From NCBI GenBank assembly GCA_009842205.1, contig VYFX01000036.1:40001-86332 (forward strand): a DNA stretch of 46,332 nt. Reading direction: 5' to 3'. Below the pieces are notes generated by a model. The model searched no databases. It saw nothing but the letters and a program-made list of their open reading frames with translations, and was not told the DNA's origin. Shown one piece after another: positions 9,441 to 18,327 of the stretch (position 1 is its first letter; each line of letters begins with the position of its first letter). The position numbers were made by a program, and so were the translations under genes. The DNA is from Paracoccaceae bacterium (lineage in GTDB: Bacteria; Pseudomonadota; Alphaproteobacteria; Rhodobacterales; Rhodobacteraceae).

Positions 9441-9469
9441 TTGAATGTTGAGCTTCAAGTCCTTATATT
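9441..9469 (+). promoter_or_regulatory. Sigma-70 type promoter of the tRNA-Val/rpmJ unit
   Basis: TTGAAT (9441-9446) and TATATT (9464-9469) are separated by exactly 17 bases. The predicted start of transcription lies near 9476, about 27 bases before the mature tRNA 5' end. This is the expected arrangement for a stable-RNA gene. Confidence 0.5.
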
Positions 9470-9502
9470 CGCCAAGCCCATTAAATTAAATTCAATTTAC
9501 TT

Positions 9503-9577
<75 letters not shown>

Positions 9578-9606
9578 GATGGATCTTGTAACAAAAGAGA
9601 AAGAAA

Positions 9607-9732
9607 ATGAAGGTAAAAAATTCACTTCGCTCCCTAAAAGCCCGGCACCAGCAATGCCGTGTGGTAAGAAGAAAGGGTCGGGTTTACGTGATCAACAAGC
9701 ATCAGCGCAGGTTCAAGGCACGCCAGGGTTGA
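9607..9732 (+). CDS. rpmJ: 50S ribosomal protein L36, zinc-independent form
   Basis: A 41-codon frame starting with ATG at 9607 encodes a very basic peptide ending in [12 protein letters not shown], the signature of L36. The N-terminal [13 protein letters not shown] and central [15 protein letters not shown] match the YkgO-type paralogue, which lacks the C-x2-C-x12-C-x4-H zinc site; only Cys17 remains. L36 is the smallest large-subunit protein and binds 23S rRNA. It begins 30 bases after the tRNA CCA end and is probably co-transcribed with tRNA-Val. Its stop codon lies 12 bases from the end of the convergent PaaK-like gene. Confidence 0.93.
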   Translation: MKVKNSLRSLKARHQQCRVVRRKGRVYVINKHQRRFKARQG

Positions 9733-9750
9733 TTTCCTTCAGGATCAACC
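9727..9750. terminator. Hairpin between rpmJ and the convergent ligase gene
   Basis: GGTTGAT (9727-9733) pairs perfectly with ATCAACC (9744-9750) around a ten-base interior that can close two further C-G pairs. The hairpin overlaps the stop codons of both convergent genes, a typical place for a bidirectional terminator. There is no T-run on either side, so intrinsic termination would be weak. Confidence 0.35.
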
Positions 9751-10968
9751 AAACTCCCGTTGATCATCAATCACTTTTCCATCATTGGGCAAAGCCCCCT
9801 TCTCCACTATTTCAACATCAACCCTTAGACTCAGGATTTCCCTGAGCGAGTGCTGAAACTTTTCAACCTGATTACTTTCAGTTTCTAACTGTACCAACAG
9901 TCTGTCAGATTCATTTACCCTGCTCACAATAGCCCGGGATTTTGAAACTTCTGAATTTCGCTTCAGAAATTCCTCCATCTGCTCGGGTCTCACAAACATC
10001 CCTTTTACCTTGGTGGTCTGGTCGGCTCTCCCTTTCCAACCCGATATCCTCAAGTTTGTCCTGCCACAGGCACTTTGGCCCTTCATCAGGGATGAAAGGT
10101 CACCAGTTGCGAATCTGATCAAGGGAAAATCGTCATTGAACACGGTAACCAGTACCTCACCGATTTCACCATCCCCAACTTTTGCCCCAGAACCTGGCCG
10201 AACAATCTCGACGATGACATCCTCATCAATAACCAAGCCTTCGTCTGGTATCGTTTCATAGGCAATATTACCTGCTTCAGCCGTAGCATAAGTTTGCAAA
10301 CAGTTAATTCCCCGATCATGATATTCCTGTCTCAATGATGGAAACAAGGGACCACCACTGACCCCAGCCTTGGTCAATTTGGAAAGATCAATTCCCATTT
10401 CCTCGGCCTTGTCTAATATTACCTTCAAATAATCAGGTGTGCCTGCATAAGCAGTAACACCGGCATTTTTGGCAATTTGGACCTGAAGTTCGGTGTTGCC
10501 TGTTCCAGCGGGTACGATAGAAACCCCCAGGGCTTTGGCCCCACTTTCGAAAATATGTCCGGCAGGCGTCAAATGGTAGGAAAAACAATTCTGAACAATA
10601 TCGGTTTTATTCAGCCCGCAGGCAAAAAGGAATCTGGCCACCCTCCACCAGTCATGCTTACTGCTTCCCGGTTCATATATTGGCCCCGGAGACTGAAAGA
10701 TATAGTCAAAATCATTTTCATTCTGGGTCGTGAATCCACCAAAGGGAAGGTTAGAGGCCTGGTATTCCTTGAGGTCTGATTTTCTCAATACGGGAAGTTT
10801 TTCCAAATCACCGATCGACTTGATTTCATTCAAATCCAGATCTTTGTATAGTCCAGCATATCCCCTCGATTTGGCAGCAGTTGATTTGACTAAAGATGGC
10901 AATGCCCTGTTGTAATCGTTGACCCGTTCATCGGGGGATCTTGTTTCCTTGCTATCGTAATGGGTCAA
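9745..10968 (-). CDS. PaaK-like adenylate-forming protein (phenylacetate-CoA ligase family)
   Basis: The 407-residue protein has the PaaK-family fold pattern: an N-terminal helical region with LEKLPVLRKSDL, a central YATAEAGNIAYE adenylate-binding motif, a FATGDLS region and a C-terminal KVKGMFVRPEQ lid typical of aryl-CoA ligases. PaaK enzymes join aromatic acids to CoA using ATP. Where PaaK has an SSGTTG phosphate loop, this protein reads QSPGPIYEP (92-100), so ordinary ATP use is uncertain. I recall this variant in PaaK-like genes linked to Liv-type ABC transporters. It is the last gene of the transporter block, two bases after the small gene at 10971. An aromatic or other acid substrate is an inference. 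Confidence 0.7.
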   Translation of the reverse strand: MTHYDSKETRSPDERVNDYNRALPSLVKSTAAKSRGYAGLYKDLDLNEIKSIGDLEKLPVLRKSDLKEYQASNLPFGGFTTQNENDFDYIFQSPGPIYEPGSSKHDWWRVARFLFACGLNKTDIVQNCFSYHLTPAGHIFESGAKALGVSIVPAGTGNTELQVQIAKNAGVTAYAGTPDYLKVILDKAEEMGIDLSKLTKAGVSGGPLFPSLRQEYHDRGINCLQTYATAEAGNIAYETIPDEGLVIDEDVIVEIVRPGSGAKVGDGEIGEVLVTVFNDDFPLIRFATGDLSSLMKGQSACGRTNLRISGWKGRADQTTKVKGMFVRPEQMEEFLKRNSEVSKSRAIVSRVNESDRLLVQLETESNQVEKFQHSLREILSLRVDVEIVEKGALPNDGKVIDDQREFG

Positions 10969-10970
10969 GC

Positions 10971-11267
10971 TTACTCCACTATCTCAATGATCTGTTTCCC
11001 CTTCTGGGGCAAACGCCTGATTTCACCTCTTACCTCAAGTTCGAGCTTGACTGTTGTAACATGCCATCCCAGCGATCCCATATTGTTCAATTCCTCCGAG
11101 GAAAGGCGTTTACGAACTGTATCAGTTAATTCAACAAAGGGTATTTTGTTTTCCCTCAAGCATTCGAGAATGGCCTTTCTTATACAATCGAATTTCCATT
11201 TGGGAACTCTTGTTTCTCCCTTCTTTCCTGAGGCTGGTGTCCGGCAAGCGACTCGATCTTCAGGCAT
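10971..11267 (-). CDS. Small DUF6958-like protein
   Basis: The 98-residue frame starts at an ATG that shares one base with the stop codon of the upstream ATPase gene (TAATG), a strong sign of translational coupling; an in-frame GTG or ATG four codons further upstream is less likely. The protein is basic and helical, with a W-K-F-D/IRKAILECL segment and an SLGWHVTTVKLELEVRGEIRR segment. The latter resembles the winged-helix-like DUF6958 family, as far as I can judge without a search. Function is unknown. Its fixed place between the ABC ATPase and the PaaK-like gene suggests a role connected with that transport block. Confidence 0.6.
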   Translation of the reverse strand: MPEDRVACRTPASGKKGETRVPKWKFDCIRKAILECLRENKIPFVELTDTVRKRLSSEELNNMGSLGWHVTTVKLELEVRGEIRRLPQKGKQIIEIVE

Positions 11268-12091
11268 TACCCCAACCACCTTTTTCTTCTTCGGTAACTT
11301 CTAGTATCACGAAAGGATTTGCGGCCGGCTTCCGACATCCCCAGATAAAATTCCTTGATGTCAGGGTTCTCCCTTAAATCCTCTGATGGTCCATCCATCA
11401 CAATTCGACCAGATTCCAGAATGTAGCCATAATTCGAATATTTTAATGCCATATTGGTATTTTGCTCGGCCAGAAGAAAACTGACCTTCTCCTTTTGATT
11501 CAAATCCTTGACGATTTCGAAAATCTCTTCGACAAGTTGTGGTGCCAAACCCATTGATGGTTCATCCAGAAGGATGGTCTCCGGCTTGGACATCAAGGCC
11601 CTGCCAATGGCACACATCTGTTGCTCACCACCTGACGTGTATCCTGCCTGGGATTTTCTTCTTTCCTTCAATTTTGGAAAGTATTCATAGACTTTTTCAA
11701 GATCAAACCTGATATCAGAATTCCTGTCCTTGCGGGTAAAGGCACCTGTCAGCAAATTTTCTTCTATGGTAAGATGCTCGAAACAGTGCCTGCCTTCCAT
11801 GACCTGGATTACACCACGTCGAACCAACTCGGCAGGGGTAAGATCCTGAACCAGGTCACCCTGGTAGGTAATCGTGCCTTTGGTTACCTCTCCCCGTTCG
11901 GAATGCAACAAATTTGAAATGGCCTTAAGGGTAGTTGTTTTGCCAGCCCCGTTCCCTCCTAGCAGAGAAACAATACCCTTTTCGGGCAAGGAAAGGCTCA
12001 CCCCCTTCAAAACCAGAATAACCCTGTTGTAAATAACCTCGATGTTATTCACGACGAGAAGGGCGTTATCAGATTTATGCTCTTTATCCAT
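11267..12091 (-). CDS. Branched-chain amino acid-type ABC transporter ATPase, LivF-like
   Basis: This 274-residue ATPase has Walker A GGNGAGKTT (45-53), the ABC signature TSGGEQQM and Walker B ILLDEPSMGLAP followed by the LivF-style EQNTNMAL switch region. It powers the transporter encoded by the neighbouring permease and binding-protein genes at the inner membrane face. The C-terminus carries a basic extension (about 250-274) beyond the usual LivF length of about 235. The transporter class takes up branched-chain amino acids, amides, urea or aromatic and other carboxylic acids. The flanking CoA ligases make a carboxylic acid more likely here. Confidence 0.9.
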   Translation of the reverse strand: MDKEHKSDNALLVVNNIEVIYNRVILVLKGVSLSLPEKGIVSLLGGNGAGKTTTLKAISNLLHSERGEVTKGTITYQGDLVQDLTPAELVRRGVIQVMEGRHCFEHLTIEENLLTGAFTRKDRNSDIRFDLEKVYEYFPKLKERRKSQAGYTSGGEQQMCAIGRALMSKPETILLDEPSMGLAPQLVEEIFEIVKDLNQKEKVSFLLAEQNTNMALKYSNYGYILESGRIVMDGPSEDLRENPDIKEFYLGMSEAGRKSFRDTRSYRRRKRWLG

Positions 12092-12148
12092 GTAGATTCA
12101 ATTGCTTTGGGGGAGATTGCCTGGACCTGATGGCCCAGGCAAATTTGG

Positions 12149-13435
12149 TTAACACCTAGGTGTTATGTTGTTTTCCGTAGCGTACTGGGTGGAATCCTCT
12201 GTTATCAAGGGATCAATAACTTCCTTGTCTGAACTGATCAGACCGGTAATTATGTTCCACTCCTGAGCTTCAGCATCCCATTGCTGAACCATGGCCAAGC
12301 CATCACCACCATGATTTTCACAGGAAACCTCGAAGGGAGGTGCAAATCCTGGCAATCCCCATGAGGTCATTACTTCTTCGGTTACAGAAAGATTTTCCAG
12401 ACCATCTCGCATCATGACGGGAGTAATATCCGAAACTCCATGCATTTCCTGGGCTGTTCTGATAGCCTCGGCGAGTAAGGCAGAGTTGTAAACTGCCCTG
12501 TTATACAGGACACTTCCTACGCTTGATCCATCACCTGCCGCCAGACCCTTGTCATAAACATATGTTTTCAGGTCATCGTAAAGAGGGTAATCTGTTCCAA
12601 CACCATGCAAGGCAAGAGCCTTGTAATTGTGTGCCCTTTCACCGGCCGGGATAACATCATTTTCTGATCCTGACCACCAGATGCCGATAAAATTCTCCAT
12701 TGGGAAACGGATATTGGCTGCTTCCTGAATGGCCACGGAATTCATGACTCCCCAGCCCCACATCAGCACGTAATCCATTCGTCCCCTTCTGATTTCCAGC
12801 CATTGGGACTTCTGTTCCAGACCGGGATGGTCAACAGGAATAAGGGACAGTTCATAGCCATGTTTTTCAGCAAGTTTTTCCAAGGTTTTGATGGGCTCCT
12901 TCCCGTAAGCAGAATTATGATAGACAAGGGCAATTTTCTTGCCGGAAATATCGCCTCCATTTTCATCAAGAATATGGTTGATTGCTATGGAAGCACCATC
13001 CCAGTAATTACCAGGGAAATTGAATATCCACTCGAAAATTGCACCGTTTTTTGCCGAGGTTCGACCATAGCCCATTGTATGCATTGGGATTTGATCGACT
13101 GCAACCTTTGGTATGAGCTGATAGGTAATACCAGTAGAAAGTGGTGCATACACAAGAGAACCTTCCCCCTTGGTTGCTTCGTAACATTCTACACCCTTTT
13201 GAGTGTTGTAACCCGTTTCACACTCAATGATCTTTACCAATTCACCGCCGATACCCCCATCACGTTCATTCAAAAGTGTAAAGTAATCCGCGAAACCATC
13301 TGCAGCAGGAATTCCGCTCGGTGAATATGGCCCTGTGCGATAACTTAGCCATGGTATCACCAAATCTGCCAAGGCAGGTGGAGCAACCAGCGATACGATG
13401 GTTGCCAAGCTAATTGCTAATTTTCTTACCTTCAT
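12149..13435 (-). CDS. ABC transporter periplasmic substrate-binding protein (Liv-type)
   Basis: The protein begins with a clear Sec signal peptide (KVRKLAISLATIVSLVAPPALA), so I start it at the ATG at 13435 rather than 11 codons earlier. The mature protein is about 400 residues and follows the type I periplasmic binding fold of the Leu/Ile/Val family (PF13458-like): an N-terminal lobe with GGIGGELVKIIECETGYN, and KKIALVYHNSAYGKEP at the second lobe. It captures the ligand and delivers it to the LivH/LivM-like permeases. The ligand is unknown. The sequence is quite different from the second binding protein at 26445, so the two systems probably have different substrates. Confidence 0.88.
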   Translation of the reverse strand: MKVRKLAISLATIVSLVAPPALADLVIPWLSYRTGPYSPSGIPAADGFADYFTLLNERDGGIGGELVKIIECETGYNTQKGVECYEATKGEGSLVYAPLSTGITYQLIPKVAVDQIPMHTMGYGRTSAKNGAIFEWIFNFPGNYWDGASIAINHILDENGGDISGKKIALVYHNSAYGKEPIKTLEKLAEKHGYELSLIPVDHPGLEQKSQWLEIRRGRMDYVLMWGWGVMNSVAIQEAANIRFPMENFIGIWWSGSENDVIPAGERAHNYKALALHGVGTDYPLYDDLKTYVYDKGLAAGDGSSVGSVLYNRAVYNSALLAEAIRTAQEMHGVSDITPVMMRDGLENLSVTEEVMTSWGLPGFAPPFEVSCENHGGDGLAMVQQWDAEAQEWNIITGLISSDKEVIDPLITEDSTQYATENNITPRC

Positions 13436-13478
13436 TTTTTCCTCCAAATTTAGGTACGTGTTAATCATATCACCCCAA

Positions 13479-14555
13479 CTAATGCGGATAGGGCCAAAGC
13501 CTGAGCTTTTGCTTCAAAAGCCGCCAAAGTTGAGCCAATCCATGCGGTTCGAATATTAAGAATACTATAATTAGAAAACCAACTGAAATAAATTCTAGAT
13601 GGGTTGCAAGTGCAGCATCCCACTCCCACCAGCCAACCAGTATGTTCTTGAGCAAGACAGGAAACAGAACCATGAATGCAGCACCGATAAATGATCCCAG
13701 AATGGACCCCAACCCGCCAATTATAATCATGAACAAAACCAAAAAGGATTGATTTATTCCAAATGCCTCCGTTGCATCAACGGCTCCCAGATAAACAGAA
13801 AAAAACAAGGCACCAGCAATTCCGATATAAAATGAGGAAATGGCAAATGCTGACAATTTGGCCTGCAATAGATTGACCCCGATGATTTCAGCTGCAATGT
13901 CCATGTCCCTTGTTGCCATCCATTTCCGGCCAAGACTGCCCCTCGTCAGATTCCTGCAACCCCAAGCCAAACCAAAGGCAAATAACAGGCAAATCATGTA
14001 CTGGGCCCAGGGTTGTACATTTGGTCCGGTAACCAGAATACCGAAAACCGACCTTTCTGGTGTCGAGATTTGACCCGATGCGGAGTAATTATAGAACCAG
14101 GGAACCCTATTGAACAACCAGACCAGGAAAAACTGGGAGGCCAGCGTTGCAACAGCAAGGTAAAATCCCTTGATCCTCAAGGACGGGATGCCAAACAAGA
14201 TACCAACACCCGCAGTAATCAAGCCGGAAAGAATAATACAGAAAATGATGTTCAGATCTGGAAAACTGGTCATCAACTTGTAACAGGAATATGCTCCAAC
14301 AGCCATGAAACCACCGGTTCCCAGCGAAATCTGTCCACAATGTCCGGTCAGAATATTCAAACCAAGCGATGCAATTGCCCATACCAAAAAGGGTACCAAA
14401 ACTGCACTTGCCCAGTAATCATTAATCATAAACGGAACAAGAGCAAACGCTACGAAAAGGACTAAATAGTATCCATATTTGTCCAATCTGATGCCGAAAG
14501 ATTCGCTATCCTGAGGGTAGGAAGTCTTGAATTCGCCTACTTCTCGATAAAACAC
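13479..14555 (-). CDS. Branched-chain amino acid-type ABC permease, LivM-like
   Basis: The 358-residue membrane protein has 8-10 hydrophobic segments and LivM landmarks: GLNILTGHCGQISLGTGGFMAVGAY near residue 65-90, a PSLRIKGFYLAVATLASQF stretch, and an SFLVLFMIIIGGLGSILGSFIGAAF segment. With the LivH-like protein it forms the inner-membrane channel. It follows livH two bases downstream and precedes the binding-protein gene by 43 bases. The first 22 residues are cytosolic and charged. Confidence 0.92.
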   Translation of the reverse strand: MFYREVGEFKTSYPQDSESFGIRLDKYGYYLVLFVAFALVPFMINDYWASAVLVPFLVWAIASLGLNILTGHCGQISLGTGGFMAVGAYSCYKLMTSFPDLNIIFCIILSGLITAGVGILFGIPSLRIKGFYLAVATLASQFFLVWLFNRVPWFYNYSASGQISTPERSVFGILVTGPNVQPWAQYMICLLFAFGLAWGCRNLTRGSLGRKWMATRDMDIAAEIIGVNLLQAKLSAFAISSFYIGIAGALFFSVYLGAVDATEAFGINQSFLVLFMIIIGGLGSILGSFIGAAFMVLFPVLLKNILVGWWEWDAALATHLEFISVGFLIIVFLIFEPHGLAQLWRLLKQKLRLWPYPH

Positions 14556-14557
14556 GG

Positions 14558-15541
14558 TCAGACCCTCTCAATGATCTTTTCTCCAAACAAACCCTGAGGT
14601 CTGAACAGGAGAAACACTAGTGCAACAACATAGGCAAACCAGTTTTCAGTCGCACCACCAATCATGGGACCAACCATGAAATCAAATAGCTTTTCACCAA
14701 CACCAATCAACAAACCTCCTACTATCGCACCCGGAATGGAGGTTAAGCCACCAAGCATGAGGACCGGCAATGCCTTTAGTGCCACAAGCGAAAGGGAAAA
14801 CTGGACACCGGATTTCGACCCCCAGAAAATTCCGGCTATGAGCGCTACCAAACCGGCAATACTCCAGACAATTACCCAAATCCGACGGAGGGAAATACCG
14901 ACCGACAGGGCTGCCTGGTGATCATCAGCAACGGCACGCAGCGCCCTACCCGTCTTGGAGAATTGTGAGAATATTGTCAATCCGATTACCAGCAATGCTG
15001 CAACAATTGAAGCCGTAATGTCTAACCGATCAATAAAAAATCCGTAACCAAACCAATCATATGTTGCTTGTTCCACGGTATCTGAAATCCCCATTGGAAC
15101 TCCGATGTCCAGTTTTTTGAGATCAGCACCCCACATCAGGTCTCCGAATCCTTCCAGAAAATAAGCCAACCCGATTGTAGCCATGAAAAGTATTACCGGA
15201 TTTTGATTGACCAAATGCTTGAGGATCAATTTTTCCACCAGCCAAGCGAGTAAAAGCATGGTTAACAGAGTTAGCAATAGTGCCAGGAAGGTTGGCATGT
15301 TCCAGCCGAATCCGTGAATCGAAGTTCCAAGCAGGTTATTTATCAAATGCTCGAATGGAACTATCCCCTGCTGCAAGCCAACCAGTGTAAGGGCGGCAAA
15401 CAAAACCATTACTCCCTGGGCATAATTAAAGACACCTGATGCCTTGAAAATAAGGACAAAGCCCAATGCAACAAGAGCATACAAAATTCCTGTCATAAAC
15501 CCGTTAAGGGAAACTTCCAAAGCAAAAAGTAGGGTTTGCAT
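14558..15541 (-). CDS. Branched-chain amino acid-type ABC permease, LivH-like
   Basis: This 327-residue integral membrane protein shows LivH features: GFMTGILYALVALGFVLIFKASGVFNYAQG at the N-terminus, an RALRAVADDHQAALSVGISLRRIW cytosolic loop that contacts the ATPase, and an LPVLMLGGLTSIPGAIVGGLLIG stretch near the C-terminus. It pairs with the LivM-like protein encoded immediately downstream. The ATG lies 14 bases after the stop of the ATPase gene at 15556, which fits one operon. Confidence 0.92.
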   Translation of the reverse strand: MQTLLFALEVSLNGFMTGILYALVALGFVLIFKASGVFNYAQGVMVLFAALTLVGLQQGIVPFEHLINNLLGTSIHGFGWNMPTFLALLLTLLTMLLLAWLVEKLILKHLVNQNPVILFMATIGLAYFLEGFGDLMWGADLKKLDIGVPMGISDTVEQATYDWFGYGFFIDRLDITASIVAALLVIGLTIFSQFSKTGRALRAVADDHQAALSVGISLRRIWVIVWSIAGLVALIAGIFWGSKSGVQFSLSLVALKALPVLMLGGLTSIPGAIVGGLLIGVGEKLFDFMVGPMIGGATENWFAYVVALVFLLFRPQGLFGEKIIERV

Positions 15542-15555
15542 ACTAATTCCTAAAT

Positions 15556-16350
15556 CTAATGGGACACACCCAAATAGGCATCTATTACATTTTGATCATT
15601 GCGTACTTCATCCGGCTGACCATCAGCTATTTTCTCCCCATGATCAATGACAACCACCCTGTCGGCCAAATCCATGACCACACCCATATCATGCTCGATG
15701 AGGGCAATAGTTGTTCCCAATTCCTCATTCACATCAAGTATAAACCGGCACATATCCTCTTTTTCTTCATTATTCATGCCAGCCATAGGCTCATCCAACA
15801 ATAAAAGCATGGGTTCCGCTGCCAGGGCCCGGCCCAGTTCAACGCGCTTTTGCAGTCCATAGGGCAACATGCCAACCGGTGTTTTCCTGATTGCCTGGAT
15901 TTCAAGGAAATCAATGATCTTCTCGACAATCAACCTGTTTTCGGTTTCTTCCCGTTCAGCTTTTCCCCACCAGGCCAACTGCGAAAGCAACCCGGATTTC
16001 ATGTATATCATGCGTCCGGTCATCATGTTGTCAAGCACCGTCATGCCTTCGAACAAGGCAATATTCTGAAAGGTTCTGGCAATCCTTTGATAGGCAATCT
16101 GGTGAGGTTTCAATCTGGGTCGGAGTTTTCCCTCAAACCAGATTTCACCTTCCTGCGGAGTATAAAAACCGTTGATTACATTCAACATGGAGGATTTTCC
16201 AGCTCCGTTGGGACCAATGATCGCCCTGATCTCACCCCTTTGGATATTGAAGGAAACATCAGACAAAGCCTTTACTCCCCCAAATCTGAGCGTTACCTTG
16301 ACAATGTCCATCAAGGTGTCATTCCTGTTGGTCGCTTCGGTTTGATCCAT
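15556..16350 (-). CDS. Branched-chain amino acid-type ABC transporter ATPase, LivG-like
   Basis: The 264-residue ATPase carries Walker A GPNGAGKSS (about 43-51), the variant signature LPYGLQKRVELG common in the LivG subgroup instead of LSGGQ, and Walker B LLLLDEPMAGMNNEE. The C-terminal SH at the protein end is short, as in other LivG proteins. It forms a heterodimer with the LivF-like ATPase. It lies 15 bases downstream of the long-chain-type acyl-CoA synthetase gene, which links the synthetase to this transporter. Confidence 0.91.
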   Translation of the reverse strand: MDQTEATNRNDTLMDIVKVTLRFGGVKALSDVSFNIQRGEIRAIIGPNGAGKSSMLNVINGFYTPQEGEIWFEGKLRPRLKPHQIAYQRIARTFQNIALFEGMTVLDNMMTGRMIYMKSGLLSQLAWWGKAEREETENRLIVEKIIDFLEIQAIRKTPVGMLPYGLQKRVELGRALAAEPMLLLLDEPMAGMNNEEKEDMCRFILDVNEELGTTIALIEHDMGVVMDLADRVVVIDHGEKIADGQPDEVRNDQNVIDAYLGVSH

Positions 16351-16365
16351 CGGATTTAATTACCC

Positions 16366-18285
16366 TTATACATCAAGAATCTTGAGAGTGGCGGAAATAA
16401 ACCCCTTACGTCCGTCCTCATAGGTTACCTCGGAAGTTGTGTGAATTTCCTTACTTCCATCATAAAGGGCCGTTACAAGATCACTGTATTTGTCCTCTAT
16501 GACTCCTCTTCTCACCTTTCTTGTTCGTGTCAATTCACCATCATCGGCATCAAGTTCCTTGTGCAATACCAGAAATCTTTTCACTATGCATCCGGAAAGT
16601 TTTTCATCCCCGGCAAGATCCTCGTTGACCTGTCTGACATAATTCTGAATGATCTTGTAAACTTCGGGATGGCCTGCCAATTCCTGATAGGAACTGTAGA
16701 CAACATTGTTCCTTTCTGCCCAGTTACCCACCGATACCAAATCGATATTGACCATTGCAGTACAGTATTCCCGATTGTTTCCGAAAACAACCGTTTCCAA
16801 AATGTCGGGAAAAAACTTCAGCTTGTTTTCAACATACTTTGGGGCGAACAACTTGCCATTGGCCATTTTTCCGACATCCTTGGCCCGATCAATTATTTTC
16901 AGATGCCCATTTGATTCATCAATAAACCCAGCATCTCCCGTGGCTACCCAGCCATCCTTGTCCTTGGTAGACTTCGTTGCTTCCGGATTCTTGTAATATT
17001 CGATAAAGGTACCTGGGGACCGGTAAAAAATTTCTCCCCGATCATCAATTCTGAGTTCCACTCCCTGGCCCGGCACACCTACGGAATCGGCTTCAACCTC
17101 ACCATCAGGTTGGCTGGTTATAAAGACCGATGCCTCTGTCTGGCCGTAAAGCTGTTTCAGATTGATTCCGATCGAACGATAAAAGTCAAAAATCTCTGGA
17201 CCGATTGCTTCTCCTGCAGTATACCCCACTCTTACCCGTGATAGTCCAAGAACATTTCGCAGTGGTCCATATACAAGTATTTCACCAATCCGGTAAATGA
17301 GTGATTCGGTCGGAGATATCTTTTCACCCGTCATGATGGGAACCCCAACCTTGCGGGCATGTTTCATGAAATATTGAAACATACTTCGTTTGATTTTCCC
17401 CGCATCCTCAATCCTGATCATGCATGTGGTAAGAAGAGATTCAAACACCCGGGGAGGTGCAAAAAAATAACTGGGTCCGATTTCTCGCAGGTCGTGCATC
17501 ATGGTTTGGGAGGATTCAGGACAATTTACGCAAAATCCGTTCCAATAAGCCTGACCGATTGAAAATATGAAATCACCCACCCATGCCATGGGCAGATAGG
17601 CCAGTACGGTTTCCTTTTGGGAAAGCGAGTCAAATTCCGAGGAATCCCTGGAGGCCGAAATAATATTTACATGACTCAGGACGACCCCCTTTGGATTGCC
17701 GGTAGTACCTGAAGTATACAATATGACGCAAATCTTCTCGGGACTTATCTTTTCCTGCCTTGCCTGCAGTTCCTTTTCATACTTTTTGCGGTTCTGATCA
17801 ACGGCATCATGAAGTGATGCAAAAGAATGCAATCTTGAGTGGTCATAATTCCTCAATCCCCTGGGGTCGAGGTAAATGATCTGTTCCAGAGATTTGCATT
17901 TGTCCTGCTGTTCAAGAATCTTGTCAACCTGCTCCTGATCTCCGGCAATGGCGAGTACCGCTTCGCAATGGCCCAAAACATATCCGATTTCATCACCTAC
18001 TGCATCCTGATAAATTGGTACCGGTACTGCACCTATCCTTTGAGCAGCCACCATCGACCAATACAGTTTTGGTCGATTGCGGCCAAGCACGGCAATATGA
18101 TCCCCTTCCTTGATTCCAAGGGCCAGATATCCAAGTGCGATTTCCTCGACTTGGTTTTGTACCTCTTTCCAGGTCCAGCTTTGCCAAATGCCGAACTCCT
18201 TTTCCCTATTGGCAATTTGATCACCATATTTCTCAGCATTCCGATCAAGGAGTTCAGGAATTGTATAGGATACCGCGGTTGTCAT
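16366..18285 (-). CDS. Long-chain-type acyl-CoA synthetase (AMP-forming)
   Basis: The 639-residue enzyme belongs to the large ACSL/FadD15-type group: P-loop YTSGTTGNPKG (190-200), gate-region YLPMAWVGDF, LYGQTEASVF, and a split hinge KIIDRAKDVGKMANGKLFAPKYVENKL near the C-terminal domain. This activates a carboxylic acid to its CoA ester in the cytosol or at the membrane. As the first gene of the transporter block it may activate what the transporter imports (vectorial uptake), which is an inference from gene order. The block's second ligase-family gene is at 9745. The start ATG follows formate dehydrogenase by 42 bases. Confidence 0.88.
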   Translation of the reverse strand: MTTAVSYTIPELLDRNAEKYGDQIANREKEFGIWQSWTWKEVQNQVEEIALGYLALGIKEGDHIAVLGRNRPKLYWSMVAAQRIGAVPVPIYQDAVGDEIGYVLGHCEAVLAIAGDQEQVDKILEQQDKCKSLEQIIYLDPRGLRNYDHSRLHSFASLHDAVDQNRKKYEKELQARQEKISPEKICVILYTSGTTGNPKGVVLSHVNIISASRDSSEFDSLSQKETVLAYLPMAWVGDFIFSIGQAYWNGFCVNCPESSQTMMHDLREIGPSYFFAPPRVFESLLTTCMIRIEDAGKIKRSMFQYFMKHARKVGVPIMTGEKISPTESLIYRIGEILVYGPLRNVLGLSRVRVGYTAGEAIGPEIFDFYRSIGINLKQLYGQTEASVFITSQPDGEVEADSVGVPGQGVELRIDDRGEIFYRSPGTFIEYYKNPEATKSTKDKDGWVATGDAGFIDESNGHLKIIDRAKDVGKMANGKLFAPKYVENKLKFFPDILETVVFGNNREYCTAMVNIDLVSVGNWAERNNVVYSSYQELAGHPEVYKIIQNYVRQVNEDLAGDEKLSGCIVKRFLVLHKELDADDGELTRTRKVRRGVIEDKYSDLVTALYDGSKEIHTTSEVTYEDGRKGFISATLKILDV

Positions 18286-18327
18286 TCTTGCCTAATCCTG
18301 GAAATCCAAACCTGTATTAACATGACG

